A stretch of 64,000 nucleotides of DNA from Streptomyces sp. NBC_00289 (lineage in GTDB: Bacteria > Actinomycetota > Actinomycetes > Streptomycetales > Streptomycetaceae), in NCBI RefSeq assembly GCF_041435115.1, contig NZ_CP108046.1:3162001-3226000 (forward strand), written 5' to 3'. Position numbers and translations under genes: made by a program. Under the pieces are notes generated by a model. It was not told the DNA's origin, ran no database searches, and saw only the letters and a list, made by a program, of their open reading frames with translations. Shown one piece after another: positions 1-9,811 of the stretch. Each line of letters starts with the position of its first letter. The stretch's first letter is position 1.

Positions 1-1939
1 GTTCGTCGAGGCCGTGCAGGCGGGTCAGCAGGTTCGCCTTACTGCGCAGGACGGGTGAGTCGAGCAGCTGGGCGGGCAGTGAGGTGCGCAGCCGGGCGGG
101 GCCGGAGGCGACGTCGTCGAGGAAGCGCCGGAAGGCGGCCAGCAGCAGTTGTTCGTCGGCCAGACGCTGCGAGCCGAACGCTCCGATGAGTCCGAAGACG
201 TTGTTGATGGCGAGGTAGTACGCGAAACGCTCGTCCGTCACCTCGTCGGAGACGAAGGTGTCGCTGTGCTGGCCGATGCCGGGCAGTCGGGCGTCCAGTT
301 CCGCACGCCGGGACTCGCGGAAGTAGTAACCCTGGTTGTCACGGTAGCGGCCACCTGTGGGCCAGCCGGCGGCGTCCAGCAGCACCAGGGTGTTCTGCTG
401 GTGGGCCTCCAGGGCGATGCCTGCCTCCGCGTCCAGCCACAGCACCGGGCGAACGACCCGTTCCAGGTAACGCAGGAACCACTCGGCGGCGACGGCCGCA
501 AGTGGGCGGCCGGTCCGGTCGGCGAGGTTGGTGACGACCTCGGCAAGACGGGTGCGTGGAGCCTGCTGGTCCGCCACCGATGGGCGCCCTACGGCGCTCG
601 GCCGGTCATGCGGTCGAGGGGAGACGAGTCCTGCGATGCACGAGACGTCGGTGGAAGGGCTGAACGGGTTGTGGCGGATCACCACGTCGAGGCCAGGCAC
701 GGGGTCGCCGTCCGGTCCGTCGACGGCGAGCCAGGCCGGGTCGCGCACGATGTCGAACCCGGGGTGCGCGGCCTGCCACTGCTGGGAGAGACCGCCGCGC
801 AGGAGTCGGTGCACCTCGACGCCACGGTGGAGTTCCTTGCGGAGGTTCTCACGACGGGAGTTGGTGATGCGCAGCCCCAGGGACAGCTTGAGCATGGCGG
901 GAGCGCCGGACCTGTGAACAGTACGTACGGAGGAGGTGGGGTGCCAGGCAGAGCCCTGGACACCGAGATCGCGGAGAAGTCCGGCGTCGAGCAGAGTCGC
1001 GATCTCGGGGCGGTGCCGGACCTCGGCCATCTGCCAGGGGTGGACCGGCAAGGCGGTGTAGCCGTCGGGCAACGGCAGTGGGGACTTCGCCAGGCCTGCC
1101 GTGAGCTGGGGAGCGGCGACCGGACGCCCGCGTTCGGTCCAGGCCGAGTCGGTGGCGAGAACAGCAGGGGCGACCGCCAACCAGTGCAGAACGAACGAGC
1201 CGCCCAACTCGGGTGAGTACCGACGTGCTTCGGACTCGGTGAGACCCTCTCGGCTCTTCGGGGTCGGGTGCAGCGGATGTCCGAGTACGAGTGCCTGTTC
1301 GGCGGAGAGGAAGAGATCGGGCTGTTCGGCGGGGCGCTTCCGGTATGCGCAGATGAACGTGGCGGTTCGACGGACGGAGTCGGCCACACGTGCCACGAGG
1401 TCAGCGCTGTCGGGCACTGCGGGCGCGTCCACCGGGTTCGGCCTTCCGCGCGCCTCCCTCGCAAGGAGTGCCGCGATCGTGACGGCATCGGCGGGCGGGG
1501 ACTGTGCAGGGGCATCGGCCAGGCTCGGGAGGCCGAAGCGGTGCCATCCGGTCTGGGACCAGTAGTGGACGGGGACAAGCAAGGAGGTGCCGCTGGCAGG
1601 GAGCGGGATGCGAAGGGGCCCGTTGTCGGGGGAGGGGAGGCCGGCTTCGCGTACCCAGCAGCGCAGCAGGTTCTCCACGGCGGCGGCCTCGGCTGCGGTG
1701 TGTACGTCCGGGTGCTCCAGGAAGTCCGGCGTGAGGCCGGGAAACCGTCCGACGTCAGGCGATTCTCCGTGGGTGGGGGCCGCTCCGCTTGGTGAGTCCG
1801 AGGCGGTCTCTTCCAGGATGGCCGGTCGCTGCCGGGACTGTGCGGCGTCGATGGCCTGTCGCCGTCGGGGCTCCGCCGCGTGGGAGTGGCGTGGAGCCGG
1901 TGTGGGCGAGGGGCCGGCGGATGTGGGGATGGCGTTCAA
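1..1939 (-). CDS. IucA/IucC-family NIS siderophore synthetase (3' end beyond window)
   Basis: Reading the minus strand gives an uninterrupted frame of about 646 residues that leaves the window at base 1, so the C-terminus is missing. It carries the hallmarks of ATP-dependent NIS synthetases, which join a carboxylate such as citrate to an amine or hydroxylamine: GHPLHPTPKSREGL near residue 230, PVHPWQ, LKLSLGLRITNSRREN, EAHQQNTLV and YRDNQGYY. The first plausible start is TTG at 1939, giving a roughly 70-residue Pro/Ala-rich lead-in; an internal start is possible. The aminotransferase upstream on the same strand supports a citrate/diamine siderophore route. Family assignment is firm; substrate is inference. 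No iron box (DmdR/IdeR type) was recognised nearby. Confidence 0.88.
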   Translation of the reverse strand, partial: MNAIPTSAGPSPTPAPRHSHAAEPRRRQAIDAAQSRQRPAILEETASDSPSGAAPTHGESPDVGRFPGLTPDFLEHPDVHTAAEAAAVENLLRCWVREAGLPSPDNGPLRIPLPASGTSLLVPVHYWSQTGWHRFGLPSLADAPAQSPPADAVTIAALLAREARGRPNPVDAPAVPDSADLVARVADSVRRTATFICAYRKRPAEQPDLFLSAEQALVLGHPLHPTPKSREGLTESEARRYSPELGGSFVLHWLAVAPAVLATDSAWTERGRPVAAPQLTAGLAKSPLPLPDGYTALPVHPWQMAEVRHRPEIATLLDAGLLRDLGVQGSAWHPTSSVRTVHRSGAPAMLKLSLGLRITNSRRENLRKELHRGVEVHRLLRGGLSQQWQAAHPGFDIVRDPAWLAVDGPDGDPVPGLDVVIRHNPFSPSTDVSCIAGLVSPRPHDRPSAVGRPSVADQQAPRTRLAEVVTNLADRTGRPLAAVAAEWFLRYLERVVRPVLWLDAEAGIALEAHQQNTLVLLDAAGWPTGGRYRDNQGYYFRESRRAELDARLPGIGQHSDTFVSDEVTDERFAYYLAINNVFGLIGAFGSQRLADEQLLLAAFRRFLDDVASGPARLRTSLPAQLLDSPVLRSKANLLTRLHGLDE

Positions 1940-2285
1940 GGCTGAGGTCCTCGGGGGTGGTTCCGGGGTGGTTCTGCGGTGATGGGAGGGAGGGGTTCGA
2001 GTAGGGGTTTCCGGTTTCGAGAACTTCTGGGGGTGGTTCGAGGGATGGGTCCGAGTGAGGTTTCGGGTGGTTCCGGAGTGGCTCTGAACGGGGGCACGGG
2101 TGGTGTCGAGTGGGGGTGCCGGATGGTGTGTCGGTGGCCTGCGTGTGCGGTGGTGGTCGCCGGAACGCGAGGGGGGCCTGCGACGGACAACCTGGAGAGG
2201 GGCGAAGCCGCCTACGGGGTACGGGCTTTGGGAGGCGCGGCCGCCGTGGGCTTGTGGGCGGGCAATCGCGTGGCTGGTCGTGGGG
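1940..2285. other. Intergenic, G-rich imperfect repeats
   Basis: The 346 bases between the aminotransferase stop and the NIS synthetase start hold no convincing gene. The plus strand carries a loose series of GGGTGGTTCCGG/GGTGGTTCG/GTTTCGGGTGG words between about 1953 and 2080, an irregular repeat that may be a relic of duplication. No clear promoter or terminator was recognised, so the two genes may be co-transcribed. Confidence 0.5.
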
Positions 2286-3896
2286 CTAGCCCGCGCGTTC
2301 GGCTGCGTCGTTGTGCGATCTGGGCCGTCGCTGCGGGTGATGCGTTCGGCCCTCACGGGTACGGCTGCGGGCCACCGCGGCCACCGCGTCGGACAGACGG
2401 TCGAGCACTGCGGTCGCCTGCTCGTCACTGATGGTCAGCGGTGGGAGCAGCCGTACGACGTTCGCGCGAGGGCCGCCGACTTCGACGATCAGGCCGCGGC
2501 GCAGGCACTCCCGCTGGACCGCGGCCGCCAGTTCGGGAGCGGTCGGCCGGGAGGAGTGCGGGAGGTCCGGCATCGGAGCCGGTTCCGGTGTTCCGTTACG
2601 GACGTGGGCCGGCCCCGGGACTGGGGCTGGGCCGACCAGGGTTCCAGGAACGTCGACGCCCCTCGGTGCGCCAGGCTTGCGATCCCCTTCGGGATCTACC
2701 AGCTCGACCCCGATCATCAGTCCGCGTCCCCGCACGGCCCCGATGTGCGGGAACTCCGTTGCCAGGTCGCGCAGTCGGGCGAGCATACGGAAGCCCAGAG
2801 TCGCCGCTCTTTCGGCAAGGTGGTTTTCGCGGACGTAGGCCAGGGTGGCGGTGCCGGCGGCCATGGCGAGTTGGTTGCCGCGGAAGGTGTCTGCTTGGGC
2901 ATCGGGCTGCTGTACGTCCAACTCGTCGCGGTAGACCACTACGGAGAGGGGGAGGCTGCCGCCGATGGCCTTGGACAGGACCATCACGTCGGGCGTGACG
3001 TCGCTGTGGTCCACCGCCCAGAAGGCGCCCGTGCGCCCGACCCCCGTCTCAACCTCGTCGGCGATCAGCGGGATGGATCGGGCAGCCGTGATGCGACGCA
3101 TGAGCCGCATCCACTCGTCGGGCGCGGGAAACACACCGTCCTCGCTGCGGACGGGGTCGACGACCCATCCGGCAGGAAGTGGCGGGTGCGGTTCGGGGTC
3201 GTTGAGGAGGGCCTCGGTCCAGTGGGCCGCACGTTCGGCGTCATGAACGCCGGCGACACCGAAGGGGCAGCGGTGGTCGTACGGAGAGAGCAGACGCGCG
3301 AGGTGGGGCTCGGCGTCGGGCCGGGAGGAGCGGAGCGCTCCGACCGTCATCTCGTGGTGGGCGTCCGTGTAGGTGAGGATGCCGGTGCGTCCGGTCGCGG
3401 CCCGTACGAGCTTGAACGCGGCCCTCATCGCGTCGCTTCCGGCCGGACCGCAGAACTGCACGCGTGCATGGTCGGCGAGGCCTGGCGGCAGGGTGTGAAA
3501 CAGCTCGGCGGTGAAGGCGTCCTGGACAGGTGTTGCCAGGTCGGGTACGTGCAGAGGTGCTCCCGAATCGAGGACCCTGCGGATCGCTTCCAGGACCACG
3601 GGATGGTTGTGGCCGAGTGCCAAGGTGCCCGCACCGGAGAGACAGTCCAGGTAACGACGGCCGTCCGCGCCCTCGATGGTCAGCCCGCGTGCGCGTACGG
3701 GCACGATCGGCAGGGCGCGTGCGTAGGTGCGCGCCGCCGGCTCGCGGGCCGGTTGCCGCCCCGGCATTCCCGGCCGTGGCATTCCCTGCCGTGGGATTTG
3801 CTGCCGTGGGGAGCGTGCCGCCACGGCACCGCGCATTACCGACACTTCTACGGCGGGTGCCGGCACCGCGTCGGGCTCCTGTACGGCCACGGACAT
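2286..3896 (-). CDS. Class-III PLP aminotransferase, diaminobutyrate–2-oxoglutarate type
   Basis: Likely makes 2,4-diaminobutyrate from aspartate semialdehyde, or acts on a related diamine, for the downstream NIS synthetase. The fold-type I core is clear: ALPIVPVRARGLTIEGADG, LSGAGTLALGHNHP, IADEVETGVGRTGAFW (the Asp that contacts PLP) and SKAIGG (Schiff-base Lys), then FRGNQLAMAAGTATLAYV. Start chosen at ATG 3896, with GAAGG eight bases upstream; the frame stays open to a GTG at 4103 and would add 69 low-complexity Ser/Thr/Glu/Gly residues. Odd points: about 50 Pro/Gly-rich residues are inserted after GVELVDPEG, and positions usually read YHG and PVQGEGG in this family read HHE and PVRSEDG. 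Activity should not be assumed. Confidence 0.82.
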   Translation of the reverse strand: MSVAVQEPDAVPAPAVEVSVMRGAVAARSPRQQIPRQGMPRPGMPGRQPAREPAARTYARALPIVPVRARGLTIEGADGRRYLDCLSGAGTLALGHNHPVVLEAIRRVLDSGAPLHVPDLATPVQDAFTAELFHTLPPGLADHARVQFCGPAGSDAMRAAFKLVRAATGRTGILTYTDAHHEMTVGALRSSRPDAEPHLARLLSPYDHRCPFGVAGVHDAERAAHWTEALLNDPEPHPPLPAGWVVDPVRSEDGVFPAPDEWMRLMRRITAARSIPLIADEVETGVGRTGAFWAVDHSDVTPDVMVLSKAIGGSLPLSVVVYRDELDVQQPDAQADTFRGNQLAMAAGTATLAYVRENHLAERAATLGFRMLARLRDLATEFPHIGAVRGRGLMIGVELVDPEGDRKPGAPRGVDVPGTLVGPAPVPGPAHVRNGTPEPAPMPDLPHSSRPTAPELAAAVQRECLRRGLIVEVGGPRANVVRLLPPLTISDEQATAVLDRLSDAVAAVARSRTREGRTHHPQRRPRSHNDAAERAG

Positions 3897-4200
3897 CAGC
3901 GTGCCTTCACGCGTCCGTGCGACCTCGGACACTCCGACGCCCTTGGGGGCCACGGCCTCGGAGGTCCCGGTCTCAGGGGTTCCCTTGGACGAGGTCCCGG
4001 CCTCAGGGGCTCCTTCGGACGAAGAGTCGGTCACGGCCACGGTTCCCCGTCCTCCCGCTGTCCACGAACGAGGGGTTTCTCGCGCCTCGCCCAGTTCGAA
4101 CACGACATCCCATGAGCAGCCTCGACGCCCCGAGGGGATCTGAGCACAAGGGACCGGACACCTTCAGCCCCCACGGCTACCAACCCCGGACCGCTCAACG

Positions 4201-4446
4201 AGTTACGGGCTACCGCAAGATCATTGCCGTGGCCGAAACAGCGCCTGCCGGGATGGGCTCGCGCATCGGATTCGTCGATGGTCCGGTCGGCGCCCCTGGC
4301 CTACGGCGCCCCGCTGCCGGGCCGGCGCGACAGCGGCTCGGCCGGCAGTGGCGCCGCGAGTGAACTGGACCGAGGGCCTGACGGACACGGTCGGCTGGCT
4401 CGCTCAGATGTGGGCCGGCGACCACCCGAACAACTACGAACGGTGA
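4201..4446 (+). pseudogene. Possible remnant of a sugar-nucleotide epimerase/dehydratase C-terminus
   Basis: Two short stretches in different frames look like the end of an NAD-dependent sugar-nucleotide epimerase: RIGFVDGPVGAPGLRRP at about 4262–4312, then RVNWTEGLTDTVGWLAQ ending at the TGA at 4444–4446 in another frame. Such epimerases often end with a 'W.P.V..EGL..TV.WL' motif. No start or body remains, so this is a low-confidence fossil call. It lies just upstream of a better-supported carbamoyltransferase pseudogene on the same strand. Confidence 0.3.
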
Positions 4447-4552
4447 TGGAATCGCACATGTCTTTATTGAGCTCCTTTCACATGTTTGAGACGACTGTGG
4501 TGCGGCACCCAGGGGACCGGAGCCCACCCACCGGACAGCCTGGAGCGGCCCC

Positions 4553-5252
4553 ATGCCCTTCCTCCGAACCAACGCCGCGTTCCACGAACTGGCCGCCGCA
4601 CCGATCGAAGACGGCAGGACCGTCGCCGCTGCGGAGGAGGGTTTCAGCCGGCGTAAGCACGACAAGTGCCCGGTTCCGTTCCCCGCGTGGGAGCTGCCGG
4701 AACGCTCCGCCCATTGGTGCGCCGAAGTGCGGCCGGGGAGCTGGACGCCGTCGCATACGCGTTCGAGCCGGCGCCGGCCCGGCCCGCGGCGGAGACGGCT
4801 CTGTCCGATCCTGGGGCCGCGCTGCCGCAGGAGTACGCGCGCAGTTCCCACGAGTTACTGGCCGAGGCGGCCCTGCCCGGAGTCGACCCGGCCAAGGTCG
4901 TCTTCCCTCCCCACCATGTGGGCGCGGCGCAGGCCTGCTCGGCCGGGCCTGCCTCCCCGCACCCAGACACGCCGTCCTCGACGGCCGCGGCGAGGACCTC
5001 TCGCATCTCACGGGCCGCTCCCATGAGGGCCGACTCGACACACTCGCGACGCGGGCGCTGCTCCACTCCCCCGGCCTGGCCTACGAAGGGCTCACAGTGA
5101 ACACCAGCCTCGACTCCGCCGGGCGACCGATGGTCGACGATCCGCGCGACGCGCTGGAGTATCTCGGCTCCGCGCCCCTCAGCCTTCTGGCATTCGGGAC
5201 GTACGCGGTGCGCAGGGGGACGGCGTTCGGCGGCGGGAGGGAACACGCATGA
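4553..5252 (+). pseudogene. Carbamoyltransferase (NodU/CmcH family) pseudogene with large internal deletion
   Basis: The N-terminal signature NAAFHELAAAPIEDGRTVAA, EEGFSRRKHDK and VPFPAWELPERSAHWC begins at ATG 4553. Similarity then shifts frame near 4720–4735 (GELDAVAYAFEP, LLAEAALPGVDPAKVVF, PPHHVGAA) and again near 4965 (AVLDGRGEDLSHLTGR, RLDTLATRALLHS). At about 5092 it jumps directly to the family's C-terminal end (VNTSLDSAGRPMVDDPRDAL, FGTYAVRRG). Relative to full-length carbamoyltransferases (about 550–600 residues), some 330 or more central codons are gone, including the Kae1-like ATP/carbamoyl-adenylate site. Its stop overlaps the ATG of the following glycosyltransferase, so the original operon junction survives. 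Not functional. Confidence 0.8.
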
Positions 5253-6243
5253 CCGACTACGCCGTCGTGATTCCCACCCTGGCCCGCGACACGCTCGCCG
5301 ACTGTCTCGCCGCCCTCGCCGCGGCCACGGGCCCGCGGCCGCGCGAGATCGTCCTTGTCGACGACCGGCCCGAGCCCGAACTCGGCGCGTTGGAGCACGG
5401 ACTCGCCGTTCTCGGCGATCTGCGGGGCAGCACCACCGTGCTGACCAGCGCGGGACGCGGGCCGGCTGCCGCCCGCAACACCGGTTGGCGTGCGGTGACC
5501 TCACCCTGGGTCGTCTTTCTCGACGACGACGTCCAGGTCGGGCCGCACTGGTGCGACCAGCTCGCGCGGGACCTGACCGAGGCCACCCCCGACACCGGCG
5601 CCGTGCAGGGCGTGATCGCCGTACCGTTGCCCGGTGAGCGGCGCGCCACCGACTGGGAGCGCGGTACCGCCGGCCTCGCCCGGGCGCGGTGGATCACCGC
5701 CGACATGGCGTACCGCACCGACGCCCTCAAGCAGGTCGGCGGCTTCGACGAACGTTTCCGGCGAGCCTTCCGCGAGGACGCCGACATCGCGCTGCGTGTG
5801 CTGAACGCCGACTGGCGCATCCGCCAGGGCCGCCGTACCACCCGCCACCCCGTGCGGCCCGCCGACCGCTGGGTGTCCCTGCGCGCCCAGCGCGGCAACG
5901 CCGACGACGCGCTGATGCGGCAACTCCACGGAGCCGACTGGTGGGAGAAGGCGGTGGCGCCACGCGGTCGCTTCCGTGCGCACGTCGCGCTGACAGCCAC
6001 GGGAGCGGCGGCCTGCGCCCTCGCCGCCGTACGACACCGTCGGGCCGCCGCGGCCGCCGCGCTCGGCTGGCTCGCGGGAACCGGCGAGTTCGCGTGGACC
6101 CGCATCGCGCCCGGACCGCGCACCCGCCACGAGGTCGCCACGATGGTCGTCACCAGCGCGCTCATCCCGCCCGCCGCCGTCTGGCACCGGCTGAACGGCC
6201 GGTTGCGGCACCGGGGCGCTCGGCCATGGGCGGAGGCGGCGCG

Positions 6244-6247
<4 letters not shown>
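5249..6247 (+). CDS. Family 2 glycosyltransferase
   Basis: A 332-residue GT-A enzyme that should transfer a sugar from a nucleotide donor to a surface glycan or glycolipid at the cytoplasmic face. The N-terminus has the GT2 fold signature YAVVIPTLARD, EIVLVDDRP and GPAAARNTGWR, followed by the metal-binding FLDDDVQVG near residue 90, and GGFDERFRRAFREDADIAL around residue 170, the usual acceptor/base region. The last 100 residues include a hydrophobic Ala-rich patch that may touch the membrane. Its ATG overlaps the stop of the carbamoyltransferase pseudogene and its TGA overlaps the next gene's GTG, so it is the first intact gene of a coupled operon. Acceptor unknown. Confidence 0.88.
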
Positions 6248-7278
<1,031 letters not shown>

Positions 7279-7285
7279 CGGTCAC

Positions 7286-7696
7286 ATGGCCGGCAAAGCA
7301 CCCCTTCTGCTGGACGCCGGGCGCGTCGGGCTGCTCCAGGCCGCCCGCGGGATCGGTGACTGCCTGGTCGTCTGCGTCGACTCGGACGCGCCGGTACAGC
7401 GCCGCAAGGGTGCGGGCCGGCCGGTCGGTCCGTCGGCCGACCGGGGCCGCGTGCTGCGCGCCCCGGACTGCGTCGACGCCGTGGCCGTGTTCGACGAGGA
7501 CACGCCGGAACGCCTCATCGCCGACCTGCGCCCCGACATGTGGGGCAAGGGCGGCGACTGCACCGGCGCGGAACTGCCCGAGGCGGTGCTGCTCGAGGAG
7601 TGGGGCGGGCAGGCCGTGCTCCTGCCGTACCTCGACGGACGGTCGTCCACGGCACTGATGGCACGGGCTGCGGCAGACGCGGAGGACGCGGCATGA
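7286..7696 (+). CDS. HldE/RfaE2-type heptose-1-phosphate adenylyltransferase, probably inactive
   Basis: A 136-residue cytidylyltransferase-fold protein matching the C-terminal domain of HldE, which adenylylates D-glycero-beta-D-manno-heptose 1-phosphate. Downstream motifs are close to family: GLLQAARGIGDCLVVCVDSD, CVDAVAVFDEDTPERLIADL, KGGD and LPYLDGRSSTAL. The start of the domain is altered: where the family has GGCFDLLHAGHV, with the catalytic HxGH, this protein reads AGKAPLLLDAGRV, losing both histidines. No PfkB-type kinase domain precedes it. GGAGG lies eight bases before the ATG, seven bases after the phosphatase stop. Likely degenerate or repurposed. Confidence 0.75.
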   Translation: MAGKAPLLLDAGRVGLLQAARGIGDCLVVCVDSDAPVQRRKGAGRPVGPSADRGRVLRAPDCVDAVAVFDEDTPERLIADLRPDMWGKGGDCTGAELPEAVLLEEWGGQAVLLPYLDGRSSTALMARAAADAEDAA

Positions 7697-8682
7697 GCGG
7701 GTCCGCCGCGCCACTGCGCATCCTGGTGCTGCGGGCGCTGGGCCTCGGGGACATGCTGGCCGGTGTACCCGCGCTGCGCGCGCTGCGCCGGGCGTTCCCG
7801 GGGCACGAGCTGGTGCTGGCCGCGCCCGCGGAACTGGCCCCGGTGGCCGCGGCGACGGGCGCCGTGGACAGGTTGCTGCCCGCCTCCGCCCCGGGCCGCG
7901 CCGTACCGCGCACCCTGGACTGGGACGGCCCGCCGCCGGACGTCGCCGTGGACCTGCACGGCAACGGCCCGTCAAGCCACCGGCTGTTGAGTGACCTGCG
8001 TCCGAAGCGACTGCTCGCCTTCGGCCACCCGGAGACACCGGAGATCGAGGGCCCGCAGTGGCGTGCCGAGGAACACGAGCGGGACCGCTGGTGCCGGCTG
8101 CTGGCCTCCTACGGCATCCCCGCCGACCCTGCCGACCTGCTGCTGCCCGGTCCGTCCGAGGCGTCCCCGGCTCCCGGTGCCGTCGTACTGCACCCGGGAG
8201 CCGCGGCCCCCTCGCGCCGCTGGCCGGCCGACCGCTTCGGGGATGTCGCGACGGCCCTGCGCGAACGGGGCCACCGGGTGGTCGTCACCGGAGGAGCGGG
8301 AGAGGACGAACTGGTGGCCTCGCTCGCGGAACGGGCGGGGCTGCCGAAGAGTGACCTTCTCGTCGGCGGCCTGCCCTTCGCGGGGTTGTCCGCGCTCGTC
8401 GCCGAGGCGCGGGCGGTGATCAGCGGCGACACCGGTGTGGCACACCTTGCCGTCGCCTACGCCACCCCTTCGGTCACCCTCTTCGGCCCGGTACCGCCGA
8501 GCCGTTGGGGTCCGCCGGAGTGCCCCCGCCACCGCGCCCTGTGGCACCCGGGCCCGGACGGCGAAGGCGACCCCCACGGATCGCGACCGGACCCGGGCCT
8601 GCTCCGGATCACTCCGCGCGACGTGCTGGCGGCGGTGCGCTCACTGCCGATGCCTGACGCCTGCCCGGCCGGTGCACGGTGA
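7693..8682 (+). CDS. Family 9 glycosyltransferase (heptosyltransferase-like)
   Basis: This 329-residue GT-B enzyme resembles ADP-heptose:LPS heptosyltransferases. Seen: the N-terminal RALGLGDMLAGVPALRALRR loop, DVAVDLHG, the nucleotide-binding VVLHPGAAAPSRRWP, VVVTGGAGEDE and the C-terminal donor site ISGDTGVAHLAVAYATPS followed by FGPVPPSRWGPP. The ATG at 7693 overlaps the preceding stop (ATGA) and the gene ends in GTGA with the next. With the phosphatase and adenylyltransferase neighbours it implies an ADP-heptose donor, unusual for a Gram-positive without LPS; the acceptor is unknown. If the adenylyltransferase is dead, the donor must come from elsewhere or this enzyme lacks substrate. Confidence 0.85.
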   Translation: MSGSAAPLRILVLRALGLGDMLAGVPALRALRRAFPGHELVLAAPAELAPVAAATGAVDRLLPASAPGRAVPRTLDWDGPPPDVAVDLHGNGPSSHRLLSDLRPKRLLAFGHPETPEIEGPQWRAEEHERDRWCRLLASYGIPADPADLLLPGPSEASPAPGAVVLHPGAAAPSRRWPADRFGDVATALRERGHRVVVTGGAGEDELVASLAERAGLPKSDLLVGGLPFAGLSALVAEARAVISGDTGVAHLAVAYATPSVTLFGPVPPSRWGPPECPRHRALWHPGPDGEGDPHGSRPDPGLLRITPRDVLAAVRSLPMPDACPAGAR

Positions 8683-9767
8683 CCGACGACGGCGGCCCCA
8701 CACCTGCCGGCCGACACAGCAGCCCGGGCAGGCAGACACCCGTTGCCCAGAGCCGCCCAGCATCCACCTCCACGCCCACTCCACCCCCACCCACTCCCCC
8801 TGATCCCTCCCACTCCCCCCTCCGCACCCCGTTCCACCCCCGCCCCTTCCCTCACACCGCCCCTTCCCCGGGGCCGCCCGTGGACGCTTCAACAGAACGC
8901 TCAGCCATAGGTGTTGTCATCGCGACCCGTAACCGCTCCGCCCGTCTGGCCGTGACCCTCCGTCATCTGCTGGACCTTCCGGAGCGGCCGCAGATCGTCG
9001 TGGCCGACAACGCCTCCACCGACGACACCCGCGCCATGCTCGTCCGGGACTTCCCCCGGGTGCGCGTGCTGGCGCTGCCCTCCAACCGCGGCGCGCTCGC
9101 CCGCACCCACGGCCTCCGTGCCCTCGACACGCCGTACGTCGCCTTCAGCGACGACGACTCCTGGTGGGCGCCCGGGGCCCTGGCCACCGCCGCCGGGCTC
9201 CTCGACAGCCATCCGCGGCTCGGCCTGCTCGCCGCCCGCACCCTCGTCGGACCGGAGGAGACAGCCGACCCCCTCAACGACGTCCTCGCCGCCTCGCCCC
9301 TCGGCCCCGCCGACGACCTGCCCGGCGTCCAGGTCCTGGGCTTCCTGGCCTGCGCCGCGATGACGCGACGTACCGCCTACCTCGACGCGGGCGGCTTCCA
9401 CCCGCTGCTGTTCTTCGGCGCCGAGGAGACCCTGCTCGCCTACGACCTGGCCGCGCGCGGCTGGGGCGTCGCCCACTCCCCCGAGGTGGTCGCCCACCAT
9501 CACCCGGCGCCCAGCCCGCGCTCCGACCGCCCGGCCGTCGTACGCCGCAACGAACTGCTCACCTCATGGCTGCGCCGCCCCGTGCCGCACGCGCTCGCCC
9601 GCACCCGCGCCCTGGCCGCCGACGCCCGCCGCGACCACGCCGCCCGCCGCGCCCTCCGCGAAGCGCTCGTCCGCCTGCCCGCCGCGTCGCGCGCCCGCCG
9701 CCCGCTGCCCCCGCATGTGGAGCGGGCAGCCCGCCTGCTGGGGGAGACCGACCGAGGTCCGGCATGA
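8679..9767 (+). CDS. Family 2 glycosyltransferase
   Basis: A 362-residue GT2 enzyme. The first 70 residues are Pro/Thr/Ser-rich and probably disordered; the GT-A domain begins at IGVVIATRNRSARLAVTLRH, with IVVADNASTDDT, SNRGALARTHGLR and the DxD-like FSDDDSWWAPG near residue 160, then GFHPLLFFGAEETLLAYDL as acceptor/base region. GTG 8679 overlaps the upstream TGA; an internal start near the GT domain cannot be excluded. The last bases overlap an ATG (ATGA) that leads only into a 15-codon stub. Fifth gene of the glycan operon; sugar and acceptor unknown. Confidence 0.86.
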   Translation: MTDDGGPTPAGRHSSPGRQTPVAQSRPASTSTPTPPPPTPPDPSHSPLRTPFHPRPFPHTAPSPGPPVDASTERSAIGVVIATRNRSARLAVTLRHLLDLPERPQIVVADNASTDDTRAMLVRDFPRVRVLALPSNRGALARTHGLRALDTPYVAFSDDDSWWAPGALATAAGLLDSHPRLGLLAARTLVGPEETADPLNDVLAASPLGPADDLPGVQVLGFLACAAMTRRTAYLDAGGFHPLLFFGAEETLLAYDLAARGWGVAHSPEVVAHHHPAPSPRSDRPAVVRRNELLTSWLRRPVPHALARTRALAADARRDHAARRALREALVRLPAASRARRPLPPHVERAARLLGETDRGPA

Positions 9768-9811
9768 CCGACGACCGCACCACCGCCGTACCCAGGCCCT
9801 CCGGTTCGTAA
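9764..9811 (+). pseudogene. 15-codon coupled stub, probable truncated gene start
   Basis: The ATG overlaps the glycosyltransferase stop in the ATGA arrangement used along this operon, and the first codons (MTDDRTTAVPRPSGS) resemble the MTDD start of the preceding gene, but a TAA follows at once. The next 120 bases hold no gene, and the following open frame is on the opposite strand. This suggests a further co-transcribed gene was lost by deletion. Weak alone, consistent with the other decay in this locus. Confidence 0.35.

Noticed and set aside
1..1939. DmdR/IdeR iron box for the siderophore genes
   Set aside because: No TTAGGTTAGGCTCACCTAA-like 19-mer was found in the gaps upstream of either gene; the operon promoter may lie elsewhere or control may differ.
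2100..4115. 671-codon plus-strand open frame opposite the aminotransferase
   Set aside because: Antisense shadow of the aminotransferase caused by high GC; no family motif, and the minus-strand frame has clear class-III signatures.
4224..5252. Single 342-codon gene spanning the carbamoyltransferase region
   Set aside because: Only its last 90 or so residues match the family; the earlier part is out of frame relative to homologous motifs found in the other two frames, so a pseudogene explains it better.
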